A stretch of 5,941 bases of DNA from Phycisphaerae bacterium (lineage in GTDB: Bacteria > Planctomycetota > Phycisphaerae > Sedimentisphaerales > SG8-4): contig JAUXAH010000122.1 in the NCBI GenBank assembly GCA_030614945.1, forward strand, positions 1 through 5,941. The letters run 5' to 3'. The notes below the pieces were generated by a model. The model saw only the letters and a list, made by a program, of their open reading frames with translations. It searched no databases and was not told the DNA's origin. The translations under genes were made by a program, and so were the position numbers. The first letter of the stretch is position 1, and each line of letters begins with the position of its first letter. This document shows positions 1 through 5,902 of the stretch, in pieces.

Positions 1-792
1 CCTGCCATATTGGCCGCCGTTCATACTGCACAGTGCCGTCACTTGCAGATACAATTTCTTTTTCTGCTCATCCCGGCACTGTTTGAACAGACTATCAAAA
101 ATCTCTGCCGCCTCGTTCCACTTGCCGCTGAATACATAGCAGTATCCAAGCGCTTCAGCTATGTCACCATTATCGCCTGTCATAAGCATTGCTTGCTTGT
201 AAAGCTCGATAGCCCGCTCGTTTTTTCCCGTCCGGCCCATCAATTCCGCCGCTGCGACTTTCAACGACACATCGCGCGGCAGGGCCGACATTTTCCGGGT
301 CAGCAGCTTTGCGGCCTCGGAGTAATTGTTCCGGGCAACCTGTACGTCGGCAACGGCAAGGATGTAATCGATGTTTGTCGGTTCCAGCGACAGGGCCTTT
401 TCGTAATGCGTGTAAGCTTTTTCGTAGTCCCTGTTTTCTTCTGCGGCTACACCCAGCCAGTACCAGCTTTCGTGGAGCTTTTCATCCAATTCGAGAGCAA
501 AACTAAGCTGCCCAATTGCCTCATTGCGCCGACCATTTTCCAAAAGCAGCTTTCCGTACAGCCCCCGAGCTGCAGCATTGTTAGGGTCGGTATTAAGGCA
601 CTCTTGTACGGCTTTGACTGCCCGGTCATAGTTTCCCGCCTCTGCCTGTTGCTGTGCGAGCATTAGCTTTATTCGAGCGGACGTCTTGTCCCATCTTTGC
701 CTGGCAGCTCTTTTACTCTGTGCTTGCGACTCACAGCCCGCACAGACAGCCAGCACGACTGTTATCGCCGCGATTGTTATTTTCCGCAGCAT
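1..792 (-). CDS. TPR-repeat lipoprotein, candidate secretin pilotin (C-terminus cut by window edge)
   Basis: The frame opens with ATG at 792 and stays open for 264 codons to base 1, so the C-terminus lies outside the window. Residues 2-4 (LRK) and a hydrophobic stretch at 5-19 lead to AVCAGC with Cys20, a lipoprotein-type signal; the -3 position is Cys rather than Leu, so the lipobox is not perfect. From about residue 42 there are six tandem 34-residue TPR units plus the start of a seventh, with typical elements such as NYDRAVKAVQECLNTDP, WYWLGVAAEENRDYEKAY and ALSLEPTN. GAAGGGA lies 8 bases before the ATG. The gene starts 47 bases after the secretin stop and is probably co-transcribed with it. 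TPR lipoproteins (PilF/PilW family) act as pilotins for type IV pilus secretins, so this role is plausible by family and position. A general TPR scaffold lipoprotein is the alternative. The reverse-strand frame across the same bases looks like a shadow. Confidence 0.85.
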   Translation of the reverse strand, partial: MLRKITIAAITVVLAVCAGCESQAQSKRAARQRWDKTSARIKLMLAQQQAEAGNYDRAVKAVQECLNTDPNNAAARGLYGKLLLENGRRNEAIGQLSFALELDEKLHESWYWLGVAAEENRDYEKAYTHYEKALSLEPTNIDYILAVADVQVARNNYSEAAKLLTRKMSALPRDVSLKVAAAELMGRTGKNERAIELYKQAMLMTGDNGDIAEALGYCYVFSGKWNEAAEIFDSLFKQCRDEQKKKLYLQVTALCSMNGGQYGR

Positions 793-800
793 CTTAAATT

Positions 801-807
801 TCCCTTC
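801..807 (-). promoter_or_regulatory. Ribosome binding site of the TPR lipoprotein gene
   Basis: The minus strand reads GAAGGGA, ending 8 bases before the ATG at 792. It is a reasonable Shine-Dalgarno and supports that start. It lies just after the GGATGAC tandem. Confidence 0.5.
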
Positions 808-818
808 AATTTTCTCCG

Positions 819-840
819 TCGTCTGTCATCCGTCATCCGT
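819..840 (-). repeat. Degenerate 7-base tandem repeat (GGATGAC) at secretin/lipoprotein junction
   Basis: On the minus strand GGATGAC occurs twice in direct succession (838-832 and 831-825) and is followed by a related unit, AGACGAC. The run fills much of the 47-base gap after the secretin stop and ends before the ribosome binding site of the next gene. It is too short to call a known element. Confidence 0.45.
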
Positions 841-2627
841 TATCTTCTCATCCACTTGTTCGCCTCTTCCCGTTCAATAACATCCAGCATAACTCTTTCT
901 ATTGTTGCCGCGCCATCAGGGGCTGTTTCGCTGATAATCCTTTCTTTTAGCCGGAGCGCCTCCAGGTATGTCGGGCGAAGTTCGAGTACTGAGTTAACTT
1001 TATCCAGCGCAGTCTTGCTATCACCATCAAGGTAGTGTTTCACGGCCTCGGTGTAACGGTCCTCTGCCAATCTCGCTCTGCCGGCCCACTGCAGGCCCAT
1101 ACGGGCGCCATACCGTTTACGACTGATGTCGGCCGCTCTCGCTTCTGCCTCAGTGTCCTCCGACTCGGTGATGATATGGGGCGTAAGCATCACAATTATT
1201 TCCTGTCGTATGTTGCTATCGGTCGTGCTTCTAAATGCCGCCCCGACAAGCGGAAGGTCACCAAGTAATGGAATCTGTTTCCGTGTCGTTCTTACATCGT
1301 CTCTGAACAGACCACCAATTACGATAGTCTGGCCGTCTTTAACCATTACGTTCGTGATCAATTCTGCTTTTGTCTCAGTCGGGATGCCATCAACACGTTC
1401 GCCTTCGTAGCTGTCTTTCGGATAAATGTCCATCCTGATGTAGCCATCATTGCCTATGTAGGGTCTGAAAGACAGCTTGGTGCCAATATCGAGCCACTCA
1501 ACTTTCTCAGTCGTCCCAATCTCCGTTTGTGTGGTTTGAGAACGGTAGCCAACTTTAGAGCCAATAAAGACCGTTCCGAGCTGCTTATTCAAAGCGAGTA
1601 TCTTGGGATTAGCAAGAACCGTGATATCGGTAACAGTTTCCAACGCCGTTATAAACGCTGTAACATTACCGCTGGTTATGCCTATTCTTAGTCCGTCGCC
1701 TCCCACACCGGCAAAACCGGAGGTTTCAAGTGCCGAACCGACAACTCCCGCGGCTACTTGCGCGATAGGCGTAGTCGCAGTGGTACCTCTGGAAACTGTG
1801 TCGCCAGAGGTAAGGTCCGGCGTTGCCGCGGTACCGTCCAGGCTGACACCACCTAACAGGTTCAAGTCAATGCCAAGCGACATTCCTTCGGTCAAGGTGG
1901 CGCTGAGAATCGTTGCCTCGATAAGCACCTGTTTCGGCCTGACATCAAGCGAAGCTATTACCTCTTCGGCCTTAGCGATGTTTTCAGGATAGTCATACAC
2001 CACAATAGTATCGTGCAGTGCCATACTATCGCCGCCGACATCGCCGGATACACCTTTTTCGTCCATTGATATACCGGACACAGCGGCAGTGCTGGCCTGG
2101 ACTACGCCATGAGGAGTGCTCAGCACCGGCTTTATGAGCTTTTCCGCCTCTGCGGCAGTGATGTAGTACAAGGTGAAGACCCTGTGTATCATTCGGCTCT
2201 CGTCTTCCTTGAACTTTTCGTATTCGTCTTTGCTGTATACCTTGATTAGATTGCCGGTCTGTTCGTATTTGAAGTTCGTGCCCAGAATCGCATCCATAGC
2301 TTCTTCGAAGGTTACATCATAAAGGCTCGTAAACCCCAATACCCCGTCAACTCTCGGTGAAGGCACAATGTTTTTCTGATACCGACCCCCCAAAAACCGA
2401 AGGGCATCCTGGATTCTCAAATCCTTATTGAAACTAATCGACTGAATCTTCCCACTTACGCTTACACCAACATCTGCACGACCGATGCTTTCATTGGCAC
2501 CAGCCCCAATCGGGCCTTGTCCAGTGCTGCCAACCGCAATCGCCGCCATCACAACCAATACTAAGCCCCATACGAACAAATCTTTTCTGTTCTTGATTTT
2601 GTAACTTGATTTTTTTTCGCAATACAT
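840..2627 (-). CDS. pilQ: PilQ/GspD-family outer-membrane secretin with TPR-like C-terminal tail
   Basis: This 595-residue protein would form the gated outer-membrane ring through which a pilus or secreted substrate passes. A basic N-terminus (1-16) and a hydrophobic segment (17-32) make a Sec signal peptide. Residues about 62-132 match an N0/STN domain and about 146-230 an N1/NolW domain. The secretin core runs from PKQVLIEATI (231) to LTPHII (481), with VLANPKILALNK, IGTKLSFRPYI, VMVKDGQTIVIGGL and the family signature IPLLGDLPLVGAAF at 452-465. An Ala/Gly/Thr-rich loop at about 262-312 sits in the gate/barrel region. There is no AMIN domain and no N2/N3, so the periplasmic part is shorter than in GspD. 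Residues 488-595 form a helical tail containing a TPR-like unit (about 521-565). The start is fixed by a strong AGGAGGT. The symbol pilQ rests on gene order; a gspD label would also be defensible. Confidence 0.93.
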   Translation of the reverse strand: MYCEKKSSYKIKNRKDLFVWGLVLVVMAAIAVGSTGQGPIGAGANESIGRADVGVSVSGKIQSISFNKDLRIQDALRFLGGRYQKNIVPSPRVDGVLGFTSLYDVTFEEAMDAILGTNFKYEQTGNLIKVYSKDEYEKFKEDESRMIHRVFTLYYITAAEAEKLIKPVLSTPHGVVQASTAAVSGISMDEKGVSGDVGGDSMALHDTIVVYDYPENIAKAEEVIASLDVRPKQVLIEATILSATLTEGMSLGIDLNLLGGVSLDGTAATPDLTSGDTVSRGTTATTPIAQVAAGVVGSALETSGFAGVGGDGLRIGITSGNVTAFITALETVTDITVLANPKILALNKQLGTVFIGSKVGYRSQTTQTEIGTTEKVEWLDIGTKLSFRPYIGNDGYIRMDIYPKDSYEGERVDGIPTETKAELITNVMVKDGQTIVIGGLFRDDVRTTRKQIPLLGDLPLVGAAFRSTTDSNIRQEIIVMLTPHIITESEDTEAEARAADISRKRYGARMGLQWAGRARLAEDRYTEAVKHYLDGDSKTALDKVNSVLELRPTYLEALRLKERIISETAPDGAATIERVMLDVIEREEANKWMRR

Positions 2628-2632
2628 AATTT

Positions 2633-2640
2633 ACCTCCTC
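2633..2640 (-). promoter_or_regulatory. Strong ribosome binding site of the secretin gene
   Basis: The minus strand reads GAGGAGGT with 5 bases before the ATG at 2627. It is the only near-consensus Shine-Dalgarno in the window, far stronger than those of the four upstream genes, and it decides the secretin start. Confidence 0.8.
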
Positions 2641-2645
2641 TTTTG

Positions 2646-2693
2646 TATTGATTATTGACTATTGATTATTTTTAATCTTTTTATCAATAATCA
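2646..2693. repeat. AT-rich direct and inverted repeat before the secretin gene
   Basis: TATTGATTATT occurs twice on the plus strand (2646-2656 and 2660-2670), separated by GAC. TGATTATTGA at 2649-2658 is perfectly inverted as TCAATAATCA at 2684-2693. The right arm overlaps the last codons and the TGA stop of the upstream PilP/GspC-like gene. Any RNA hairpin would be AT-only and weak, with no T-run after it on the minus strand, so I do not call it a terminator. Confidence 0.6.
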
Positions 2694-3259
2694 GTTACTG
2701 ACGCCTGTGTAAGTCTCAACGTTATTTCTGCTTCTCCACATCTTATAAACACCGTCTTTTCTTCAATTCCAACTACTTCACATTCATACGTATCGGCTCC
2801 TTCGGCAACGAGCAATTTGTCCCCCACGGCTAACAGCTTATCATTGATAAAGGCCTGGGGATTTTCGCCCAACCCTATTGCCTCCAGCTTTAGTTTCTCT
2901 GCAACCCGCTTGACTATTTCTTCATCACCATCTCTTGAAACAACATTTACTTCTCCACCACTCATAAAGCTCTGCCAGTCGTCTGCAGCAAAAAAGTCCC
3001 TCGTAAGTGCATCATTGCGGCCTGCAACTTTTGGCAGCTCTATAAAAGATATTTTTAATTGCGAATTTGACTGCTTCATATCCTGGTCCGCCACTGCCGC
3101 CTCGGCGCTCTCCGGCGTCTTTCTCAAGAGCACTCTGACCCACATAAAGCCCATCAGTGCAATCAAGCACAATGCCACAATGCTCTTTTTCTTCTCTGCC
3201 GCTAATCGGCTAAAAACCCTGTTGGCTCCCTTGCCATCACTTCTCACATTTTGCTTCAT
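2684..3259 (-). CDS. Transmembrane-anchored PilP/GspC-like inner-membrane linker protein
   Basis: This 191-residue protein has a basic cytoplasmic N-terminus (1-25), one transmembrane helix (about 26-44) and a variable periplasmic linker. It ends in a small beta domain at about 121-183 with the pattern LKLEAIGLGENPQAFIND, then AVGDKLL, then VVGIEEKTVFI and ITLRL. That pattern resembles the homology-region fold shared by GspC and PilP, which touches the N0/N1 domains of the secretin. Its place between the PilO-like gene and the secretin is exactly that of pilP. True PilP is a lipoprotein; this one has no lipobox and a GspC-like membrane anchor, so I give no symbol. The start has only a weak GAGAAG two bases before the ATG, with GGAG further upstream. 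It lies 46 bases after the pilO stop and 56 before the secretin start. Confidence 0.75.
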   Translation of the reverse strand: MKQNVRSDGKGANRVFSRLAAEKKKSIVALCLIALMGFMWVRVLLRKTPESAEAAVADQDMKQSNSQLKISFIELPKVAGRNDALTRDFFAADDWQSFMSGGEVNVVSRDGDEEIVKRVAEKLKLEAIGLGENPQAFINDKLLAVGDKLLVAEGADTYECEVVGIEEKTVFIRCGEAEITLRLTQASVTDY

Positions 3260-3305
3260 ATCTTCTCAGGGCTCCAAAATGCCATTTTTTGCGTTTGGGG
3301 CGTCC

Positions 3306-3851
3306 TTATCCTTGCCTGGCCTCCGGCCTGTAATAAATGAACACCTTTGTCTGCATACTCACTTCGCCGCTGAAATCGTTATCGTTCACAAGTTTCACCT
3401 GCTCAATCCGAACCAATCTGTCCAGTTCCTGCATTCGTCCATAGAACTCGAATATCTGTTTCAATCTTCCTTTACACTGCATCTCCACCGGTATACAGTT
3501 CAATTCATCCACCTCTATCTCCTTACCGGGCGCAATCACTTGCTCTTTTAGATGATGCTCATTCATCAAATTAGCGATTCTGTGCAAAAACTCGCCAAGG
3601 GCCATTTGCGCGGGTATATTTGCCTCATGGTTTCCAACCGCCCTTTGCAGTTTCTGCAATTGCTCTTTGAGGACCGGCAGTTGTCCGCTCTGGCGCCATG
3701 CTTCAGCAACAGCAAGTGTCTGCGCAGCTCTTTTCTGCCCGATGGCCTTTACTCTTTTCTGCAAAGGCAGATACCGAAGCAGCACAAACCCGCCCACCAT
3801 TGCTACAGCTACAGCACATATCGCTATTTGTTGTCTTCCGCGAAACACCAT
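3306..3851 (-). CDS. pilO: PilO-like type IV pilus/T2SS alignment-complex protein
   Basis: This 181-residue bitopic inner-membrane protein has a short basic cytoplasmic end (1-7), a transmembrane helix at about 8-27, a heptad-like helical region at about 31-75 (VLKEQLQKLQRAV) and an alpha/beta domain from about 82 to 176. The segment IPVEMQCKGRLKQIFEFYGR followed by RLVRIEQVKLV has the typical PilO pattern: a beta strand, a helix with paired aromatics, then a strand. PilO pairs with PilN and passes contacts from PilM to PilP and the secretin. Size, topology and position directly after the PilN-like gene support the call, although sequence identity to proteobacterial PilO looks low. AAAGGT lies 4 bases before the ATG. 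The 102-base gap before it holds an inverted repeat. Confidence 0.82.
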   Translation of the reverse strand: MVFRGRQQIAICAVAVAMVGGFVLLRYLPLQKRVKAIGQKRAAQTLAVAEAWRQSGQLPVLKEQLQKLQRAVGNHEANIPAQMALGEFLHRIANLMNEHHLKEQVIAPGKEIEVDELNCIPVEMQCKGRLKQIFEFYGRMQELDRLVRIEQVKLVNDNDFSGEVSMQTKVFIYYRPEARQG

Positions 3852-3855
3852 TTTT

Positions 3856-3861
3856 ACCTTT
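3856..3861 (-). promoter_or_regulatory. Ribosome binding site of pilO
   Basis: The minus strand reads AAAGGT with four A residues before the ATG at 3851. It is moderately strong, lies just after the inverted-repeat element, and supports the chosen start. Confidence 0.5.
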
Positions 3862-3870
3862 TACTTTTTT

Positions 3871-3946
3871 TACCGCAGAGGCCGCTGAAGCCGCTGAGTT
3901 TTTAATTTTAATTTCTTTCTCTGCGCTCTCTGCGTTCTCCGCGGTT
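3871..3946. repeat. Imperfect inverted repeat with 9-base periodicity (CCGCAGAGG family) between pilN and pilO
   Basis: The left arm (about 3872-3898) is three near-repeats of a 9-mer: CCGCAGAGG, CCGCTGAAG, CCGCTGAG. The right arm (about 3919-3945) is CTCTGCGCT, CTCTGCGTT, CTCCGCGGT. The arms pair at 19 of 27 positions around an AT-rich loop, and T-runs flank both ends on the plus strand. The pattern resembles a CCGCAGAG-type intergenic repeat that I recall from many environmental bacterial genomes. A plus-strand frame through it gives the alternating AEAAEAAE / SALSAFSA peptides that often mark false genes over such repeats. It lies wholly in the intergenic gap of the operon. Confidence 0.7.
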
Positions 3947-3953
3947 ATTTTTT

Positions 3954-4622
3954 TTACTTTTCACGATAATTCGCCAGATAGCAACTTATCTCAAACTCAC
4001 TTACCTGCAAATCTTCTCCGGCTCTCACTTTCATCTTCCTGTTTCGTGAAAACGATGGGTAAACCTGACAAAAATAGGGCGAATCTTCCAACTTGCATAT
4101 CAATGCCGCTATATCGCCCGCATCTGCCGCCATCCCGCCTATCACCACCTTAAATCTGACGTCACCCACAAACGATGCGCCTTTTCGGCCAAATTTAGGC
4201 CGAGATACTCTTACCGCAGAACCACTGTCCGGCCTGCCCCCTTGCTTGTCTGCAATCCTCTCGGCGCTGAATTCCACTTTGTTAAGCACTATCTTTTCAC
4301 CAACCAAAAAGCTCATCTCCGCTAAAACGCTTGCGACATCAATTTTCGAATCAATCTCTTCTATGGATTTCACTTTTTTCTGCAACCTTGTCACTTCGCT
4401 TTTAATGGCGGCGAATTCTCGTGATGCACTTTCCGCCTCCGCTTGTCTCGCTGTCTCCTGAGCAAGCTCTGCCGTGGCTTTTGAAATCGAGCGACCGGCA
4501 ACAAAGTTCCACGCCAACATCACCACAAATACACCGCCCAGAGCGACGCATTGTGTGCGATAACTAATCTGCCGCCGCCTCCCGCTTGTATACCAGTTTG
4601 GAAGAAAATCAATTTCTCTCAT
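3954..4622 (-). CDS. pilN: PilN-like type IV pilus/T2SS alignment-complex protein
   Basis: This 222-residue protein begins MREIDFLPNWY. IDFLP matches the conserved INLLP-type motif by which PilN binds the cleft of PilM in the cytoplasm. A transmembrane helix follows at about 24-42, then a charged helix with coiled-coil character at about 45-90 and a periplasmic alpha/beta domain at about 95-218 (VLNKVEFSAERI, VRFKVVIGGMA, FEISCYLANY), consistent with the ferredoxin-like fold. A basic, Gly/Ser-rich stretch at about 121-150 looks like an insertion between strands. The gene starts 42 bases after the pilM stop. No Shine-Dalgarno is visible, but an in-frame TGA two codons upstream and the perfectly placed IDFLP motif fix the start. 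It is probably translated from the same message as pilM. Confidence 0.87.
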   Translation of the reverse strand: MREIDFLPNWYTSGRRRQISYRTQCVALGGVFVVMLAWNFVAGRSISKATAELAQETARQAEAESASREFAAIKSEVTRLQKKVKSIEEIDSKIDVASVLAEMSFLVGEKIVLNKVEFSAERIADKQGGRPDSGSAVRVSRPKFGRKGASFVGDVRFKVVIGGMAADAGDIAALICKLEDSPYFCQVYPSFSRNRKMKVRAGEDLQVSEFEISCYLANYREK

Positions 4623-4643
4623 AAGTCAAAATCGAATATCCGG

Positions 4644-4656
4644 CGTCCGTTGGACG
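4644..4656. repeat. Small palindrome in the pilM-pilN gap
   Basis: CGTCC and GGACG face each other across GTT, 21 bases before the pilN start. An alternative overlapping pairing is CCGT/ACGG (4647-4657). It is short, with no T-run, so it may be chance or a weak structure near an initiation site that lacks an obvious Shine-Dalgarno. Confidence 0.35.
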
Positions 4657-4664
4657 GAACGGAA

Positions 4665-5888
4665 TCAATTATCTCCGTCCCAGCCCTTAAGACTGAGCCC
4701 CACGGCTACCGCCCACTCACAAAGCAAGCCTCGCCTGTCACTATCAAAATTTATATTCATCATATCAAAGCCCTTCAACGGCTGAGCCACCTCAATCTCA
4801 ACCGTCAATTGGCGCCTCAAAACGTTAAGCAAAATATTTTCGTATGCCTCCCCGCCGGCAAAAACCGCTCGCTCCACACGCCTGCCCCTGAATGTTACCG
4901 TATAATATCTAAAACACAGTGATATCTCTCTTGCCAGCTCTTCGGCAACTACCCCTACCGCATCAACCATAACCTGCCGTGTCGATGCGTCGAGAACGCC
5001 CCCATTTTGCCCTCCTTGCCCCTGCTTTTGCAGGGGTAAACTCGTCCCCGCAGAAGCAGGGATGGGAACGCTGCTGCCTTGCTCCGTTGCGCCTGATGCC
5101 GGTACCCAAAGGCCTCTTTCAGCGCTTGCCGACCGTTCCATTCTCAGCTTGCCTCGCAGCGTCTCGGCTTCGCTGACGCTAATACCTAATCTTGCTGCGA
5201 TTTCCCGATTAAATTTCTCCCCACCAATCGGTATCTGCTTAACAAAGCTAATTTCTCCTCCACGACCAAACACCACGGTAGTAAACTGGCTTCCCACATC
5301 CACAAAAACCACCGTCTGCTTTCTATCTTCCTGACGCCGCAGCGACCTCTCAAAGCTCCTGAACAACGCACACGGAATCGTATCTATCCCCACAGGTCTA
5401 AGCCGGGCTTCCTCGAGCATCCTAATGTGGCTCTTTATTGCTTCATTATCTGCTGCAAACAATATCAGCTCATTCTTAATTTCGTCACCCTGCCGAACAT
5501 TACCGGCAAGAACGTAGTTAATTGCGTCCTTATCCGGGTCCAGTCCGAAACGCTGCGAAACTTCTTTTTTCAAGGCCTGCTCGATTTTCTCACTCTCCGC
5601 CTCCGCCAATCGCAGACTCGTTATTTTCAATCTGTCATTCGGCAGACACGAGACAACATTTCGTCCGCGAAAGCTGCCCTTCGCCAGCATTTGCTTTATC
5701 GCCGAAATGACAAAGCTTCTTCTTTCTTCCCCATCACCGTCTATACCGGGGTCAATGCGAACTTTATCTGCTGCAAGAACGCTTATCTGCCCCCCGTTTC
5801 TGACCAGTTGAATCATCTTGACAGAATTATGACCTATGTCCAATCCTATCGGCAGCAGAGTTCGAGTTTTCAATTTCCAATTTATCAT
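4665..5888 (-). CDS. pilM: PilM-like actin-fold ATPase of the pilus/secretion assembly platform
   Basis: This 407-residue cytoplasmic protein belongs to the PilM/FtsA/actin-fold family. It has the phosphate-1 motif PIGLDIGHNSVKMIQL (13-28), the phosphate-2 region VVFVDVGSQFTTVVF (193-207) followed by QIPIGGEKFNREIA, the adenosine-site motif AVFAGGEAYENI (341-352), and the usual closing helix WAVAVGLSLKG (392-402). Such proteins bind ATP and recruit PilN through its N-terminal motif, which the next gene provides. Residues about 252-300 form a Gly/Ser/Pro/Gln-rich loop not expected in the family, encoded by a double-hairpin element. AAAGGT lies only 2 bases from the ATG, and an in-frame TAA lies directly upstream, so no earlier start exists. 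Family and fold are secure; whether it serves a pilus or a secretion machine is open. Confidence 0.95.
   Translation of the reverse strand: MINWKLKTRTLLPIGLDIGHNSVKMIQLVRNGGQISVLAADKVRIDPGIDGDGEERRSFVISAIKQMLAKGSFRGRNVVSCLPNDRLKITSLRLAEAESEKIEQALKKEVSQRFGLDPDKDAINYVLAGNVRQGDEIKNELILFAADNEAIKSHIRMLEEARLRPVGIDTIPCALFRSFERSLRRQEDRKQTVVFVDVGSQFTTVVFGRGGEISFVKQIPIGGEKFNREIAARLGISVSEAETLRGKLRMERSASAERGLWVPASGATEQGSSVPIPASAGTSLPLQKQGQGGQNGGVLDASTRQVMVDAVGVVAEELAREISLCFRYYTVTFRGRRVERAVFAGGEAYENILLNVLRRQLTVEIEVAQPLKGFDMMNINFDSDRRGLLCEWAVAVGLSLKGWDGDN
5019..5062. repeat. Tandem double-hairpin palindromic element inside pilM
   Basis: CCCCTGC (5019-5025) and GCAGGGG (5030-5036) form a perfect 7-base palindrome with a TTTT loop. 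After 8 bases comes a second, related palindrome: TCCCCGC (5045-5051) and GCAGGGA (5056-5062) with an AGAA loop and one mismatch, which is a G-U pair in minus-strand RNA. The two stems share the CCCTGC/GCAGGG core and equal 18-base size. They encode residues about 276-290 of PilM without breaking the frame. Confidence 0.7.
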
Positions 5889-5902
5889 TTACCTTTTTCC
5901 CG

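Noticed and set aside
10..666. Long open frame of 218 codons on the plus strand
   Set aside because: It lies opposite a continuous minus-strand frame with a lipoprotein signal and six clear TPR units. Its own product shows no domain or plausible pattern, so it is a shadow.
2664..2690. Possible promoter before the secretin (minus-strand TTGATA, 18 bases, AATAGT)
   Set aside because: In such an AT-rich repeat partial matches are expected by chance, the -10 match is only 4 of 6, and read-through from the upstream genes explains expression.
3256..3285. Nine-codon frame (MAFWSPEKI) whose stop overlaps the ATG of the PilP/GspC-like gene as ATGA
   Set aside because: The overlap looks like translational coupling, but the mini-frame has no ribosome binding site and is short enough to arise by chance.
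2817..3905. Plus-strand open frames of 244, 117 and 73 codons
   Set aside because: They overlap the PilP-like and PilO-like genes on the other strand, cross gene borders, and contain no recognisable domains.
3871..3953. Inverted repeat as a rho-independent terminator of the operon
   Set aside because: On the coding (minus) strand the stem is followed by A residues, not a T-run. Only the plus-strand direction looks terminator-like, and the stem is imperfect.
3698..4153. Plus-strand frame giving AEAAEAAE and SALSAFSA peptides
   Set aside because: These periodic residues come from translating the 9-base periodic inverted repeat, a usual source of false genes.
5019..5062. Double hairpin as part of a CRISPR array or an intron
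   Set aside because: There are only two adjacent palindromes without regular spacers, and the reading frame of PilM continues through them without a break.
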